From positions 1-64,000 of the forward strand of contig JAVTVZ010000063.1 of assembly GCA_032229625.1 (NCBI GenBank): a stretch of DNA of 64,000 nucleotides, in the 5' to 3' direction. Of this stretch, positions 6,479-14,791 are shown piece after piece; the first letter of the stretch is position 1, and each line of letters starts with the position of its first letter. The notes beneath the pieces were generated by a model that did no database searches, was not told the DNA's origin, and was given only the letters and a program-made list of their open reading frames with translations. A program made the position numbers and the translations under genes. The DNA is from Kineosphaera sp032229625 (lineage in GTDB: Bacteria > Actinomycetota > Actinomycetes > Actinomycetales > Dermatophilaceae).

Positions 6479-8515
6479 GTGTCCGCCCAGATCAGCGTCA
6501 CCGTCGCCGGAGAGCAGCGGACGGTCGCCGCGGGCACGACGGCCGCCGACCTCTTCGCCGACGACAAGCGCGTCGTCGTCGCCCGCCTGCTCAATCAGGG
6601 CGGTGACCTCGTCGACCTGGCCCGCGAACTCGCCGACGGCGACGTCGTCGAGGCCGTCGACATCGGCTCGCCCGACGGCCTCGCGGTCCTGCGCCACTCC
6701 TGCGCCCACGTCGCCGCGCAGGCCGTGCAGCAGCTCAACCCCGACGCCACGCTCGGCATCGGCCCGCCGATCACGGACGGGTGGTATTACGACTTCGCGC
6801 TCGAGGAGCCCTTCACCCCCGAGTCGTTCAAGGCGCTGGAAAAGGCGATGCAGAAGATCGTCAACGAGGGCCAGACCTTCCGCCGTCGCGTCGTCACCGA
6901 TGCCGAAGCCCTCGAAGAGCTCGCGGGTGAGCCCTTCAAGTGCGAGCTCATCGGCCTCAAGGGTGGCCTCTCGCACGACGACCAGGAGGCCGGTGCCGGC
7001 GTCGAGGTCGGCGCGGGCGAGCTGACGATCTACGACAACGTGCGCCGCGACGGCAGCGTCGCGTGGGGCGACCTGTGCCGCGGCCCGCACATCCCGAGCA
7101 CCAAGCTCATCGGCAACGCCTTCAAGCTCATGCGCAGCTCGGCCGCCTACTGGCGCGGTGACCAGCGCAATCAGCAGTTGCAGCGGCTCTACGGCACGGC
7201 GTGGCCGAGCAAGGACGAGCTGCGCGAATACCTCGAGCGCCTCGCCGAGGCCGAGCGCCGCGACCACCGCAAGCTCGGCACCGAGCTCGACCTCTACTCC
7301 TTCCCCGACGAGCTGGGCTCCGGCCTGCCCGTCTTCCACCCCAAGGGCGGGGTCATCAAGCGGGAGATGGAGGACTACGTGCGGCGCCGGCACATCGAGG
7401 AGGGCTTCGACTACGTCGGCACGCCGCACATCTCCAAGGACGGGCTCTTCCACACCTCGGGGCACCTGCCGTATTACGCGGAGACGATGTTTCCGCCCCT
7501 GCACGTCGACGCCGAATACGACGACGAGGGCCAGGTGACGCGCGCCGGTCAGGATTATCGCCTCAAGGCGATGAACTGCCCGATGCACAACCTCATCTAC
7601 CGCAGCCGCGGGCGCTCCTATCGCGAGCTGCCGATGCGCCTCTTCGAATTCGGGTCGGTGTATCGCTACGAGAAGTCCGGCGTCATCCACGGCCTGACCC
7701 GCCTGCGCGGCTTCACGCAGGACGACAGCCACTCCTACGTCATGCCCGAGCAGGCTGCCGACGAGATCAAGCACCTGCTGAACTTCTGCCTCGGGCTCTT
7801 CCGCGACTTCGGGCTCGACGACTTCTACCTCGAGCTGAGCACCCGCGACGATTCGGACAAGTTCATCGGGTCCGACGAGGACTGGGCCGAGGCGACGCGC
7901 ATCCTGTCGGAGGCGTGCACGTCGACGGGCCTGGAGCTCGTGCCCGACCCCGGCGGCGCCGCGTATTACGGCCCGAAGGTGTCGGTGCAGGCGCGTGACG
8001 CCATCGGCCGCACGTGGCAGATGAGCACGATCCAGTACGACTTCAATCAGCCCGCGCGATTCGGTCTGGAATTCCAGGCGCCCGACGGGTCGCGGCAGCA
8101 GCCCGTGATGATCCACTCGGCGAAGTTCGGCTCCATCGAGCGATTCCTCGGCGTGCTCGTCGAGCACTATGCCGGCGCCTTCCCCGTGTGGCTCTCACCG
8201 GTGCAGGTCACGTGCGTGCCCGTCGCCGCCGAATACGAGGAGTATCTCGAGGACGTCGCCGCGAGCCTGCGCGCCGCCGGGGTGCGCGTCGAGGTCGACA
8301 GCTCCGACGACCGCTTCCCCAAGAAGATCCGCAACGCCAGCAAGTCCAAGGTGCCGTATGTGCTCATCGCCGGCGAGGAGGACCGCTCCGCGGGGGCCGT
8401 GTCCTTCCGCTACCGCGACGGCACCCAGCGCAACGGCGTCCCCATCGAGGACGCCATTGCCGAGGTGACCGCCGCCATCGAGGCGAAGGCGCAGGTCACG
8501 AGCGCGCCCGCCTGA
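6479..8515 (+). CDS. thrS: Threonyl-tRNA synthetase
   Basis: Encodes 678 residues, the usual length, and charges tRNA-Thr with threonine in the cytoplasm. Domains in order: N-terminal TGS domain (residues 1-65), the SAD editing domain with HSCAHVAAQAVQQL (HxxxH) near 73-86 and the YWRGDQ segment near 223, the class II catalytic core with MNCPMHNLIYRS, the motif 2 region YEKSGVIHGLTRLRGFTQDD and PGGAAYYGPK, then the C-terminal anticodon-binding domain (VPVAAEYEEYLEDVA to the end). GTG start at 6479 with TAGGGAG nine bases upstream. It heads the conserved thrS-HIT-pgsA block and ends into a strong terminator. Confidence 0.97.
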   Translation: MSAQISVTVAGEQRTVAAGTTAADLFADDKRVVVARLLNQGGDLVDLARELADGDVVEAVDIGSPDGLAVLRHSCAHVAAQAVQQLNPDATLGIGPPITDGWYYDFALEEPFTPESFKALEKAMQKIVNEGQTFRRRVVTDAEALEELAGEPFKCELIGLKGGLSHDDQEAGAGVEVGAGELTIYDNVRRDGSVAWGDLCRGPHIPSTKLIGNAFKLMRSSAAYWRGDQRNQQLQRLYGTAWPSKDELREYLERLAEAERRDHRKLGTELDLYSFPDELGSGLPVFHPKGGVIKREMEDYVRRRHIEEGFDYVGTPHISKDGLFHTSGHLPYYAETMFPPLHVDAEYDDEGQVTRAGQDYRLKAMNCPMHNLIYRSRGRSYRELPMRLFEFGSVYRYEKSGVIHGLTRLRGFTQDDSHSYVMPEQAADEIKHLLNFCLGLFRDFGLDDFYLELSTRDDSDKFIGSDEDWAEATRILSEACTSTGLELVPDPGGAAYYGPKVSVQARDAIGRTWQMSTIQYDFNQPARFGLEFQAPDGSRQQPVMIHSAKFGSIERFLGVLVEHYAGAFPVWLSPVQVTCVPVAAEYEEYLEDVAASLRAAGVRVEVDSSDDRFPKKIRNASKSKVPYVLIAGEEDRSAGAVSFRYRDGTQRNGVPIEDAIAEVTAAIEAKAQVTSAPA

Positions 8516-8526
8516 CCCGCACGACG

Positions 8527-8563
8527 CTCGCCCGGCCCCGCGATGTCCGCGGGGCCGGGCGAG
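8527..8563. terminator. Terminator after thrS
   Basis: Perfect 16-bp stem (CTCGCCCGGCCCCGCG at 8527-8542, its complement at 8548-8563) with loop ATGTC. It sits between the convergent thrS and exported-protein genes and could serve both. Confidence 0.85.
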
Positions 8564-8597
8564 CCGTGTCTGGCGACGCTGCCCGATCCTGCGCGAA

Positions 8598-9554
8598 TCA
8601 GAAGGTCGTGATGCCGCGCGGGACGGGATACAGGGTGGTCTTCTTGACCCCCTTGAACGAGCTGTCGAAGAACTCGGGGTCCTTGTATTCGACAGCGGCT
8701 CCGGCGGCCGGTTGGACGATCCACTCGACGGCTCGCGGCTCGTCCCAGCACATGCTGTTGGAGAGCCCGACGACATTCTTCAGTCGCGTCTCGATGAGCA
8801 CCTTCGTCGTGACCTTCGGGGTGCGGGCCCGAGTCACCGTGATCTCCACGAGTCGACCGGCCGTAGTGACCGCGACGAGGCGATCCTCGGTGGGGACCCA
8901 GTTCACGCCCTTCCACGCGGCGAACTGGATGTCGCTGTAGGCGCCGAATCCGCGCGCGACGACCTGCTGCTTGCCGAACGACGGAATGCCGTTGCGCCCC
9001 CAGGAGACCGGCATCTTCACCAGGGTGCCCGTCGTCGTGACGCCGTAGAGCATGGTGTCGCGTTCTTGGTCCTTCTCGACGTTGCCCGTCGTTCCGGTGT
9101 CCACGATGTGCCGCAATCCGGTGAAGTGCCCGCTGACCCGGACAGGGCTCGCCAGTTGGTCGCCGTCGACGGTCCGCAAATACACGGCGTTGCCGCGCTT
9201 GTCGATGAACAGTCGGCCGTACCTCGACTCCTGCTCCCCGTCCGCGTCCTTCCATCGAGACACGGTCCCCGCCAGGCTCGCGGACGAGATGGGGTCGATG
9301 GTGATCCGCGTGTGCTCGTAGAAGTCGAAGCTCCCGTCACCGCCTACGAGGGTGCCCACCTCGCGGGTCTTCTGGTTGTACGCGTAGAACTGCGGGCATG
9401 CAGCCCCAACTGCTGCGATGTCGTTCGCAACGACCGCGGTCGCCGCAGGAGCCGGCGCCGCGCCGGCCGTGCCGACCGGCGCCAGCAGCGTCGTCGCGAG
9501 TGCTGCGGCGCAGGCAGTGCCGACGATCGGCCCGATGAGTCCGTTCTTGGCCAT
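8598..9554 (-). CDS. Exported protein of unknown function
   Basis: Encodes 318 residues from ATG at 9554 (an in-frame ATG at 9566 adds four residues but lacks Shine-Dalgarno spacing). A Sec signal peptide is clear: KNGLIGPIVGTACAAALATT, then cleavage near GTAGAAPAPA. The mature part contains repeated strands such as FYAYNQKTREVGTL, LYGVTTTGTLVKMP and LVAVTTAGRLVEITV, which look like beta-propeller blades of a tachylectin or PQQ-like kind, though no family is certain. GC content drops to about 55 percent in places (8641-8700), well below the neighbours, which suggests horizontal acquisition. It interrupts the usual thrS-HIT adjacency together with the gene after it. Confidence 0.65.
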   Translation of the reverse strand: MAKNGLIGPIVGTACAAALATTLLAPVGTAGAAPAPAATAVVANDIAAVGAACPQFYAYNQKTREVGTLVGGDGSFDFYEHTRITIDPISSASLAGTVSRWKDADGEQESRYGRLFIDKRGNAVYLRTVDGDQLASPVRVSGHFTGLRHIVDTGTTGNVEKDQERDTMLYGVTTTGTLVKMPVSWGRNGIPSFGKQQVVARGFGAYSDIQFAAWKGVNWVPTEDRLVAVTTAGRLVEITVTRARTPKVTTKVLIETRLKNVVGLSNSMCWDEPRAVEWIVQPAAGAAVEYKDPEFFDSSFKGVKKTTLYPVPRGITTF

Positions 9555-9574
9555 GATGTGTCCCATCCCTGAGG

Positions 9575-9591
9575 CTCCCGGCTGCCGGGAG
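9575..9591. other. Short hairpin in the 5' leader of the exported-protein gene
   Basis: CTCCCGG, loop CTG, CCGGGAG, just upstream of the ATG at 9554 on the minus strand. It could form in the mRNA leader. No promoter was recognised in the 9592-9724 stretch. Confidence 0.35.
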
Positions 9592-9724
9592 TGTCCGCGC
9601 TGGTCAGCCCCTGTGCGGACCGCGTCGTCAGATCACAGGTCGACCGTTCGACCTGCAGTCTGAGTCAAAGCTGGGCAGGAACGTGGCTGCGGCTGGGAAG
9701 AGACGCCGACGTGCGCCGAACGGG

Positions 9725-10180
9725 TCAGGACACCGGCTCGGCGAGCAGCACGGGGATCTGCCGGTCGGTGGTGCGCTGGTAGTCCGCATACGGCGGGAAG
9801 GCCGCGACGCAGCGCTCCCACCAGGTGGCGCGCTCGTCGCCGGACAGCTCGCGCACGACGTACGCGCCGGTGTCGGTGCCGTCCTGCAGGTCGACGCGGG
9901 GGTTGGCGGTCATCGAGTGGTACCAGTCCGGGTGCTGCGGGGCGCCGCCCTTGGAGGCGACCGCGGCGTAGGCGGTGCCGTCGGTGACGCGCATGAGCGG
10001 CACGCGGCGCAGCAGGCCGGAGCGCTTGCCGCGGACGGTGTAGACGACGACGGCCATGCCGTTGATGTCGGCGGCGCGGGTGTCGCCGGCGGCGTCGATC
10101 GCGGCGAGCTGGTCGGCGACCCAGCCCTCCTTCTGCGGTGCGAACTCGCCGGTCAGGGGCGCGGTGTCAGAAGTGCTCAT
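9725..10180 (-). CDS. Deazaflavin-dependent (F420) oxidoreductase, nitroreductase family
   Basis: Encodes 151 residues from ATG at 10180. The family (Ddn/F420 split-barrel) uses reduced F420 to reduce quinones or nitro compounds. Supporting features are VVVYTVRGKRSGLLRRVPLM near residue 40, YAAVASKGGAPQHPDWYHSM near 70 and NPRVDLQDGTDTGAYVVREL near 90, followed by the WWERCVAAFPPYADYQRTTD segment, all in the family order. The start has a GGGGTGGCGAC sequence just upstream. It is divergent from the HIT gene with 64 bp between. The physiological substrate is unknown. Confidence 0.85.
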   Translation of the reverse strand: MSTSDTAPLTGEFAPQKEGWVADQLAAIDAAGDTRAADINGMAVVVYTVRGKRSGLLRRVPLMRVTDGTAYAAVASKGGAPQHPDWYHSMTANPRVDLQDGTDTGAYVVRELSGDERATWWERCVAAFPPYADYQRTTDRQIPVLLAEPVS

Positions 10181-10231
10181 GTCGCCACCCCACACCACGA
10201 CGCCCGGGCTGTCCAGCCCCGACGCCCCGCC

Positions 10232-10237
10232 TAGGAT
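10232..10237 (+). promoter_or_regulatory. -10 box for leaderless HIT mRNA
   Basis: TAGGAT, seven bases before the ATG at 10245. No Shine-Dalgarno sequence precedes the start, so transcription probably begins at or next to the start codon. Confidence 0.55.
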
Positions 10238-10244
10238 CGAGCCC

Positions 10245-10814
10245 ATGAGCGCAGCGTCGGACCGCCACGTCGAGGACACGAGCGACTTCGTGGGGGTCGA
10301 GGACGGCTTCGAGCGCCTGTGGACGCCGCACCGGATGGCCTACGTGCAGGGCGAGCGCCCCGACCCCAACGCCGGGCAGGGCTGCCCCTTCTGCGCCGCC
10401 CCGGGCAAGGACGACGCCGACGGCCTCATCGTCCACCGCGGCGCGCTCTGCTACGTCGTGATGAACCTCTTCCCCTACAACCCCGGCCACCTGCTCATCT
10501 GCCCCTACCGGCACGTGCCGCGCTACCTCGACCTCACCGACGCCGAGACCACCGAATTCACCGCGCTCACCAAGGACGCGCTGCGCGCGCTGACCGCCGC
10601 GTCGGCGCCGATGGGCTTCAACATCGGCATGAACCAGGGCGACGTCGCCGGCGCCGGAGTGGCCGCGCACCTGCACCAGCACGTCGTGCCGCGCTGGGGC
10701 GGCGACGCCAACTTCCTGCCGATCATCGGGCAGACCAAAGCGCTGCCGGTGCTGCTGGAGGACACCCGCGCCCAACTCGTCGCCCACTGGCCGCAGCACC
10801 CGGACGAGTCCTAG
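10245..10814 (+). CDS. HIT-family protein, probable Ap4A phosphorylase
   Basis: Encodes 189 residues. The histidine triad HLHQHVVPRW lies at about residues 143-152. A C-x-x-C pair (GCPFCAAPG) near residue 46 and the NLFPYNPGHLLICPYRH stretch match the actinobacterial HIT protein that sits between thrS and pgsA; the Mycobacterium tuberculosis homologue (Rv2613c) is a diadenosine tetraphosphate phosphorylase. Function here is inferred from that homology and position. In most relatives the gene directly precedes pgsA; here an antisense EF-G2 gene intervenes. Confidence 0.85.
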   Translation: MSAASDRHVEDTSDFVGVEDGFERLWTPHRMAYVQGERPDPNAGQGCPFCAAPGKDDADGLIVHRGALCYVVMNLFPYNPGHLLICPYRHVPRYLDLTDAETTEFTALTKDALRALTAASAPMGFNIGMNQGDVAGAGVAAHLHQHVVPRWGGDANFLPIIGQTKALPVLLEDTRAQLVAHWPQHPDES

Positions 10815-10890
10815 CCCGGCACACGTCGGCCCGGGCACGCGTCGGCCCCGGCCACCCGAGGCGACCGAGGCGACCGAGGCTGGGCGCGCG

Positions 10891-12993
10891 TCACGCCTTG
10901 GCGAGGTGCTCCTCGACGAGCCGGTGCGGCATCTGCTCGTAGCCGGCGAACGTGCGCGAGAAGCTGCCCGACCCGTGCGACAGCGAGCGCAGGTCGATGG
11001 CATAGCGCGACAGCTCCAGCTGCGGCACCTCCGCGCGGATCAGCGAGTAGCCGCTCTGATCGGCCGGTTCGCTGCCCTGGATGCGGCCGCGGCGGCCCTG
11101 CATGTCGGTCATCACGGCCCCGACGTGGTCGTCGGCGACCCGCACCTCGAGCGTGTCGACCGGCTCGAGCAGCGTGACGACACCGGCGGCCGCGGCGGCC
11201 TCCTTGAGCGCGAGCGCCCCGGCGGTCTGGAAGGCCGCGTCGGAGGAGTCGACCGAGTGGGCCTTGCCGTCGTGCAGCGTGACGCGCACATCGACGAGCG
11301 GGTAGCCGGAGACGGTCCCCTTCTCCAACTGGGCGCGCACCCCCTTCTCCACGCTGGGGATGAACTGGCGCGGCACCGCGCCGCCGACGACCTTGTCGAC
11401 GAATTCGAAGCCCGCGCCGCGCTCCAGCGGCTCGACGGTGATGTCGCAGACGGCGAACTGGCCGTGGCCGCCGCTCTGCTTGACGTGCCGGCCGTGCCCG
11501 CTGCCGGCGCCGACGAAGGTCTCGCGCAGCGGGATCCGCAGCTCCTCGGGCTCGACCTCGACGCGGAAGTCCTCCCGCAGACGGGTCAGGACGAGCTCGA
11601 GGTGCGTCGGGCCCATCGTCCACAGCACGACCTGGGCGGTCTGGGCGTTGTGCTCGATCCGCAGCGACGGGTCGGCCCCCGCGAGCCGCTGCAGGGCGCC
11701 CGGCAGCTTGTCCTGGTCGGCGCGGGTCGCCGGCCTGATCGCCGCCGGCAGCAGCGCCTGCGGCATCGCCCAGGGCTCGACGACCAGCGGCGCGTCCCTG
11801 TCGCTGAGGGTGTCCGACGTCTGCGCCGACGGCAGCTTGGTGACGACCGCGAGGTCACCGGCCACCGCGTCGGGCTTGGGCCGCAGCTCTGCGCCCAGCG
11901 GTGAGGCGAGCGGACCGACGCGCACGTCGTCGTCGTGGTCGGCGTGCCCCTCGACGTCGTGGCCGAGGAAGCTGCCCAGATGCCCCGAGACGTGCACCGT
12001 CGCGTCGGGCCTCAACGTGCCGGAGAAGACCCGCACGAGGGCGATGTGACCGGCATACGGGTCGTTGGTGGTGCGGATGACCTCCGCGACCAGGGGCCCG
12101 GCGGGGTCGCTGGTCAGCGCCGGCCCCGCCGCCCCCTCGACCGTGTAGACGCTCGGCATGGGCCGCATCCGCGGCGGCGGGAACGCGGCTTCGATGAGGT
12201 GCAGCGCGACGTCGATGCCCGCGCCGGTGTCCACGGAGGCGGGCAGCACGGGGTGGAAGGACCCGCGCGCCACGGCCTGCAGCAGCGCGGCCTCGACGAC
12301 CTCGAAGCCGATCTGCTCCCCGCCGAGGTAGCGGTCGAGCAGCGAGTCGTCCTCGGCCTCGGTGATGATGCCCTCGAGCAGCGGGCCGTGGTGGGTGTCG
12401 AAATACCCGATGTGCGCCTCGTCGGTGGGCCGGACCTGACGCTCCTGACCGGAGTAGTCGTGGATCTCGCCGAGGACGAGGTCGACGACCTGCGCGAGGC
12501 GACCGTCACGCACGACCGGCACCCCCAGCGGCATGACCCCGTCGCCGAAGGCCGCCTGGATGTCGGCCAGCGTCGCCTCGAAGTCGGCCCGGGGCGCGTC
12601 GAGCTTCGTCATGACGACCGCCCGCGGCAGGTCGACCTGCGCGCATTCGTGCCACAACGCCTGGGTCGCGGCGTCGACCCCGTCGGTCGCCGCGACGACG
12701 AAGAGGGCCGCGTCGCCCGCGCGCAGACCCGCCCGCAACTCGCCGACGAAATCGGGGTATCCCGGCGCGTCGATGAGGTTGACGACGACGTCGCCGGCGG
12801 CGACGGCCGCGACCTCGAGCTGGGTGGAGCGCCCCTCGGGCCGGTTCGGCGGACGGTATCCGGGCGTCGTGATCGCCACGAGATGGTCGAAGAGCCGGGT
12901 CTTGCCGGAGCCGCTCGGGCCGACGAGCACGACGTTGCGGATGCTGTCGGCGTCGCGGGGGAGGGGGGTCTGCGCGGTGGTTGGTCTGCCCAT
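10891..12993 (-). CDS. fusA2: Elongation factor G-like protein (EF-G2)
   Basis: Encodes 700 residues with the EF-G domain order: GTPase domain with a P-loop GPSGSGKT near residue 26, DAPGYPDF as G3 near 76, and TKLD near 130 in place of the usual NKxD; domain II; then domain III/IV with KQSGGHGQFAVCDI and the C-terminal domain V (PVDTLEVRVADDHVGAVMTDMQGRRGRI). The altered G4 motif marks the EF-G2 subfamily of actinobacteria rather than the translocase EF-G. Members bind GTP and ribosomes but do not replace EF-G in translocation; their role is unclear. Shine-Dalgarno AAGGTGAGG precedes the ATG. It is antisense between the HIT and pgsA genes. Confidence 0.88.
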   Translation of the reverse strand: MGRPTTAQTPLPRDADSIRNVVLVGPSGSGKTRLFDHLVAITTPGYRPPNRPEGRSTQLEVAAVAAGDVVVNLIDAPGYPDFVGELRAGLRAGDAALFVVAATDGVDAATQALWHECAQVDLPRAVVMTKLDAPRADFEATLADIQAAFGDGVMPLGVPVVRDGRLAQVVDLVLGEIHDYSGQERQVRPTDEAHIGYFDTHHGPLLEGIITEAEDDSLLDRYLGGEQIGFEVVEAALLQAVARGSFHPVLPASVDTGAGIDVALHLIEAAFPPPRMRPMPSVYTVEGAAGPALTSDPAGPLVAEVIRTTNDPYAGHIALVRVFSGTLRPDATVHVSGHLGSFLGHDVEGHADHDDDVRVGPLASPLGAELRPKPDAVAGDLAVVTKLPSAQTSDTLSDRDAPLVVEPWAMPQALLPAAIRPATRADQDKLPGALQRLAGADPSLRIEHNAQTAQVVLWTMGPTHLELVLTRLREDFRVEVEPEELRIPLRETFVGAGSGHGRHVKQSGGHGQFAVCDITVEPLERGAGFEFVDKVVGGAVPRQFIPSVEKGVRAQLEKGTVSGYPLVDVRVTLHDGKAHSVDSSDAAFQTAGALALKEAAAAAGVVTLLEPVDTLEVRVADDHVGAVMTDMQGRRGRIQGSEPADQSGYSLIRAEVPQLELSRYAIDLRSLSHGSGSFSRTFAGYEQMPHRLVEEHLAKA

Positions 12994-13124
12994 GCCTCAC
13001 CTTCCCCCCGGTCGGGCCGCCCGACAAGGGCGGCGCGCAGAAACGGGCCGATGGTCCCGGATGTCCGGCGGGCCGAGGCGACCCGCGGCGCTCGCCGCGG
13101 CACGGTCACCCTCGCGGAGGTCGT

Positions 13125-13130
13125 TAGGCT
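13125..13130 (+). promoter_or_regulatory. Probable -10 box for pgsA operon
   Basis: TAGGCT, ten bases before the ATG at 13141. This would give a leader of only a few nucleotides and a promoter for pgsA-patA-pimA independent of the HIT gene, which the antisense EF-G2 gene separates from them. Confidence 0.45.
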
Positions 13131-13140
13131 GTCCCGCACC

Positions 13141-13752
13141 ATGCTGAACAAATTCGCCCGCGCGTTCGTGACCCGACTCATCACCCCGGTGGCCCGCGGG
13201 TTGCTCAAGATCGGCCTGACCCCGGATGCGGTGACGATCATCGGCACGGTCGGCGTGTGCTTCTGCGCGCTCTTCTTCTTCTCCCGCGGCGACTTCGTCT
13301 GGGGCACGCTCTTCATCACGCTGTTCGTCGTCTCCGACCTGCTCGACGGCACGATGGCCCGCGTCTCGGGGCGCGCGAGCAACTGGGGCGCCTTCCTGGA
13401 TTCCACGCTCGACCGCTTCGGCGACGCCAGCGTCTTCGGCGGGCTCGTCCTCTACTTCACCCGCCAGCCCGACGGGGCGGCCACCGCGTGGGGCGCGCTG
13501 GCCTGCCTCGTCTTCGGCTTCGTCACCAGCTATGCGCGGGCTCGCGCCGAGGGGCTCGGCTTCGGCGGCGCCAACGTCGGCATCGCCGAGCGCGCCGACC
13601 GTCTCGTCGTCGTGCTCGTCACGACGTTCCTCGTCGGGCTCTTCGGGCTGCCGCACGTCGTCTTCACCGTTGTGCTGTGGCTGCTCGCCGCCGCCAGCGC
13701 CATCACGGTCGCCCAGCGGATGCTCGCCGTGCGGCGTGAGATGGCCGCCTGA
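13141..13752 (+). CDS. pgsA: Phosphatidylinositol phosphate synthase (CDP-alcohol phosphatidyltransferase)
   Basis: Encodes 203 residues, membrane bound. It joins CDP-diacylglycerol with inositol phosphate, the first committed step toward phosphatidylinositol and its mannosides. The CDP-alcohol phosphotransferase signature DG-x2-AR-x8-G-x3-D-x3-D is intact in SDLLDGTMARVSGR followed by NWGAFLDSTLDRFGD, at about residues 66-95. Five or six hydrophobic helices follow. Position directly before patA and pimA supports the inositol assignment over phosphatidylglycerol phosphate synthesis. The next gene starts one base after the stop. Confidence 0.9.
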   Translation: MLNKFARAFVTRLITPVARGLLKIGLTPDAVTIIGTVGVCFCALFFFSRGDFVWGTLFITLFVVSDLLDGTMARVSGRASNWGAFLDSTLDRFGDASVFGGLVLYFTRQPDGAATAWGALACLVFGFVTSYARARAEGLGFGGANVGIAERADRLVVVLVTTFLVGLFGLPHVVFTVVLWLLAAASAITVAQRMLAVRREMAA

Positions 13753-13753
13753 G

Positions 13754-14788
13754 GTGCCCCGCGGCAGCGTCGGCCGGCAGCTCGGGCAGGCCCGTCGAGG
13801 AGTCGGTCAGCGGCTGACCGTCACCGGCTTCCGCGCCGCGTGGCGACTCGTGTGCCGGCTGCCCGAACCCCTCGCCTACCGGCTCTTCGACGTCGTCGCC
13901 GACATCGCCCGGCGTCGTGGCGGCGCGGGAGTGGACCTGCTGCGCGCCAACTACGCGCGGGTGCGGCCGGACGCCGACGAGGCCACCCTCGAGGGGCTCG
14001 TGGCGGCCGGGATGCGCTCCTACATGCGGTACTGGTGCGAGGCGTTCCGCCTGCCGGGGCGCCGCGTCGAGGACATCGTGCGCGGCGTGCGCAGCGTCGG
14101 TGACGCACCGGTCCGCGAGGTGCTCGCCACGGGCCGGCCCGTCGTCTGCTTCCTGGGGCACATGGGCAACTGGGACACCGCCGGCGCGTGGGCCGCGCAG
14201 CGGCTCGCGCCCGTCCTGACCGTCGCCGAACGACTCGAACCCGAGGAGCTCTATCGCGAATTCCTCGCCTTCCGCGAGGGATTGGGGATGACGATCCTGC
14301 CCCTGACGGGGGAGGGCGACGTCTTCGGCCGGCTCGTGCGGCACGCCTCGGCGGGCGGGTGCGTCGTGCCGCTGCTCGCCGACCGCGACCTGACGCACAC
14401 CGGTGTCGAGGTCGACTTCTGCGGCCGGCCGGCGCGCATGGCCGCCGGGCCCGCCGCCCTCGCGCTGGCCACCAAGGCACCCCTGCACCCGGTGTCGATG
14501 CACTACGAGCCGTGGGCGGCCGGGCCCGGCGGGTATCGGCTCGTCGTGACCTTCCACCCTGCGGTCCCGGTGCCGGCGCCCGGCCCCGCCGGCGGCGACA
14601 CCCGGCAGCGGGTCGCCGCGATGACCCAGGCCTGCGCCGACGCTCTGGGCGGCGCCGTCGCCGCGCACCCCGCGGACTGGCACATGATGCAGCGGGTCTT
14701 CACCCAGGACCTCGACCCGCGGCGCCTCGCCCGGTCCGCCGCCGCCTCCGCCTCGGCGTCACCCGACGCCTCCGCGCAGGAGCGCTGA
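13754..14788 (+). CDS. patA: Phosphatidylinositol mannoside acyltransferase
   Basis: Encodes 344 residues from a GTG that follows the pgsA stop by one base. It transfers a fatty acyl chain from acyl-CoA to the mannose of PIM1/PIM2 on the cytoplasmic face of the membrane. The lipid-A/PIM acyltransferase family motif H-x4-D is visible as LGHMGNWDTAG near residue 135, followed by LADRDLTHTGVEVDFCG, the conserved region after the catalytic pair. Homology to Rv2611c and operon position between pgsA and pimA support the call. The last 25 residues are an Ala/Ser-rich tail. The start is fixed by spacing rather than by a Shine-Dalgarno sequence. Confidence 0.9.
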   Translation: MPRGSVGRQLGQARRGVGQRLTVTGFRAAWRLVCRLPEPLAYRLFDVVADIARRRGGAGVDLLRANYARVRPDADEATLEGLVAAGMRSYMRYWCEAFRLPGRRVEDIVRGVRSVGDAPVREVLATGRPVVCFLGHMGNWDTAGAWAAQRLAPVLTVAERLEPEELYREFLAFREGLGMTILPLTGEGDVFGRLVRHASAGGCVVPLLADRDLTHTGVEVDFCGRPARMAAGPAALALATKAPLHPVSMHYEPWAAGPGGYRLVVTFHPAVPVPAPGPAGGDTRQRVAAMTQACADALGGAVAAHPADWHMMQRVFTQDLDPRRLARSAAASASASPDASAQER

Positions 14789-14791
14789 GCC

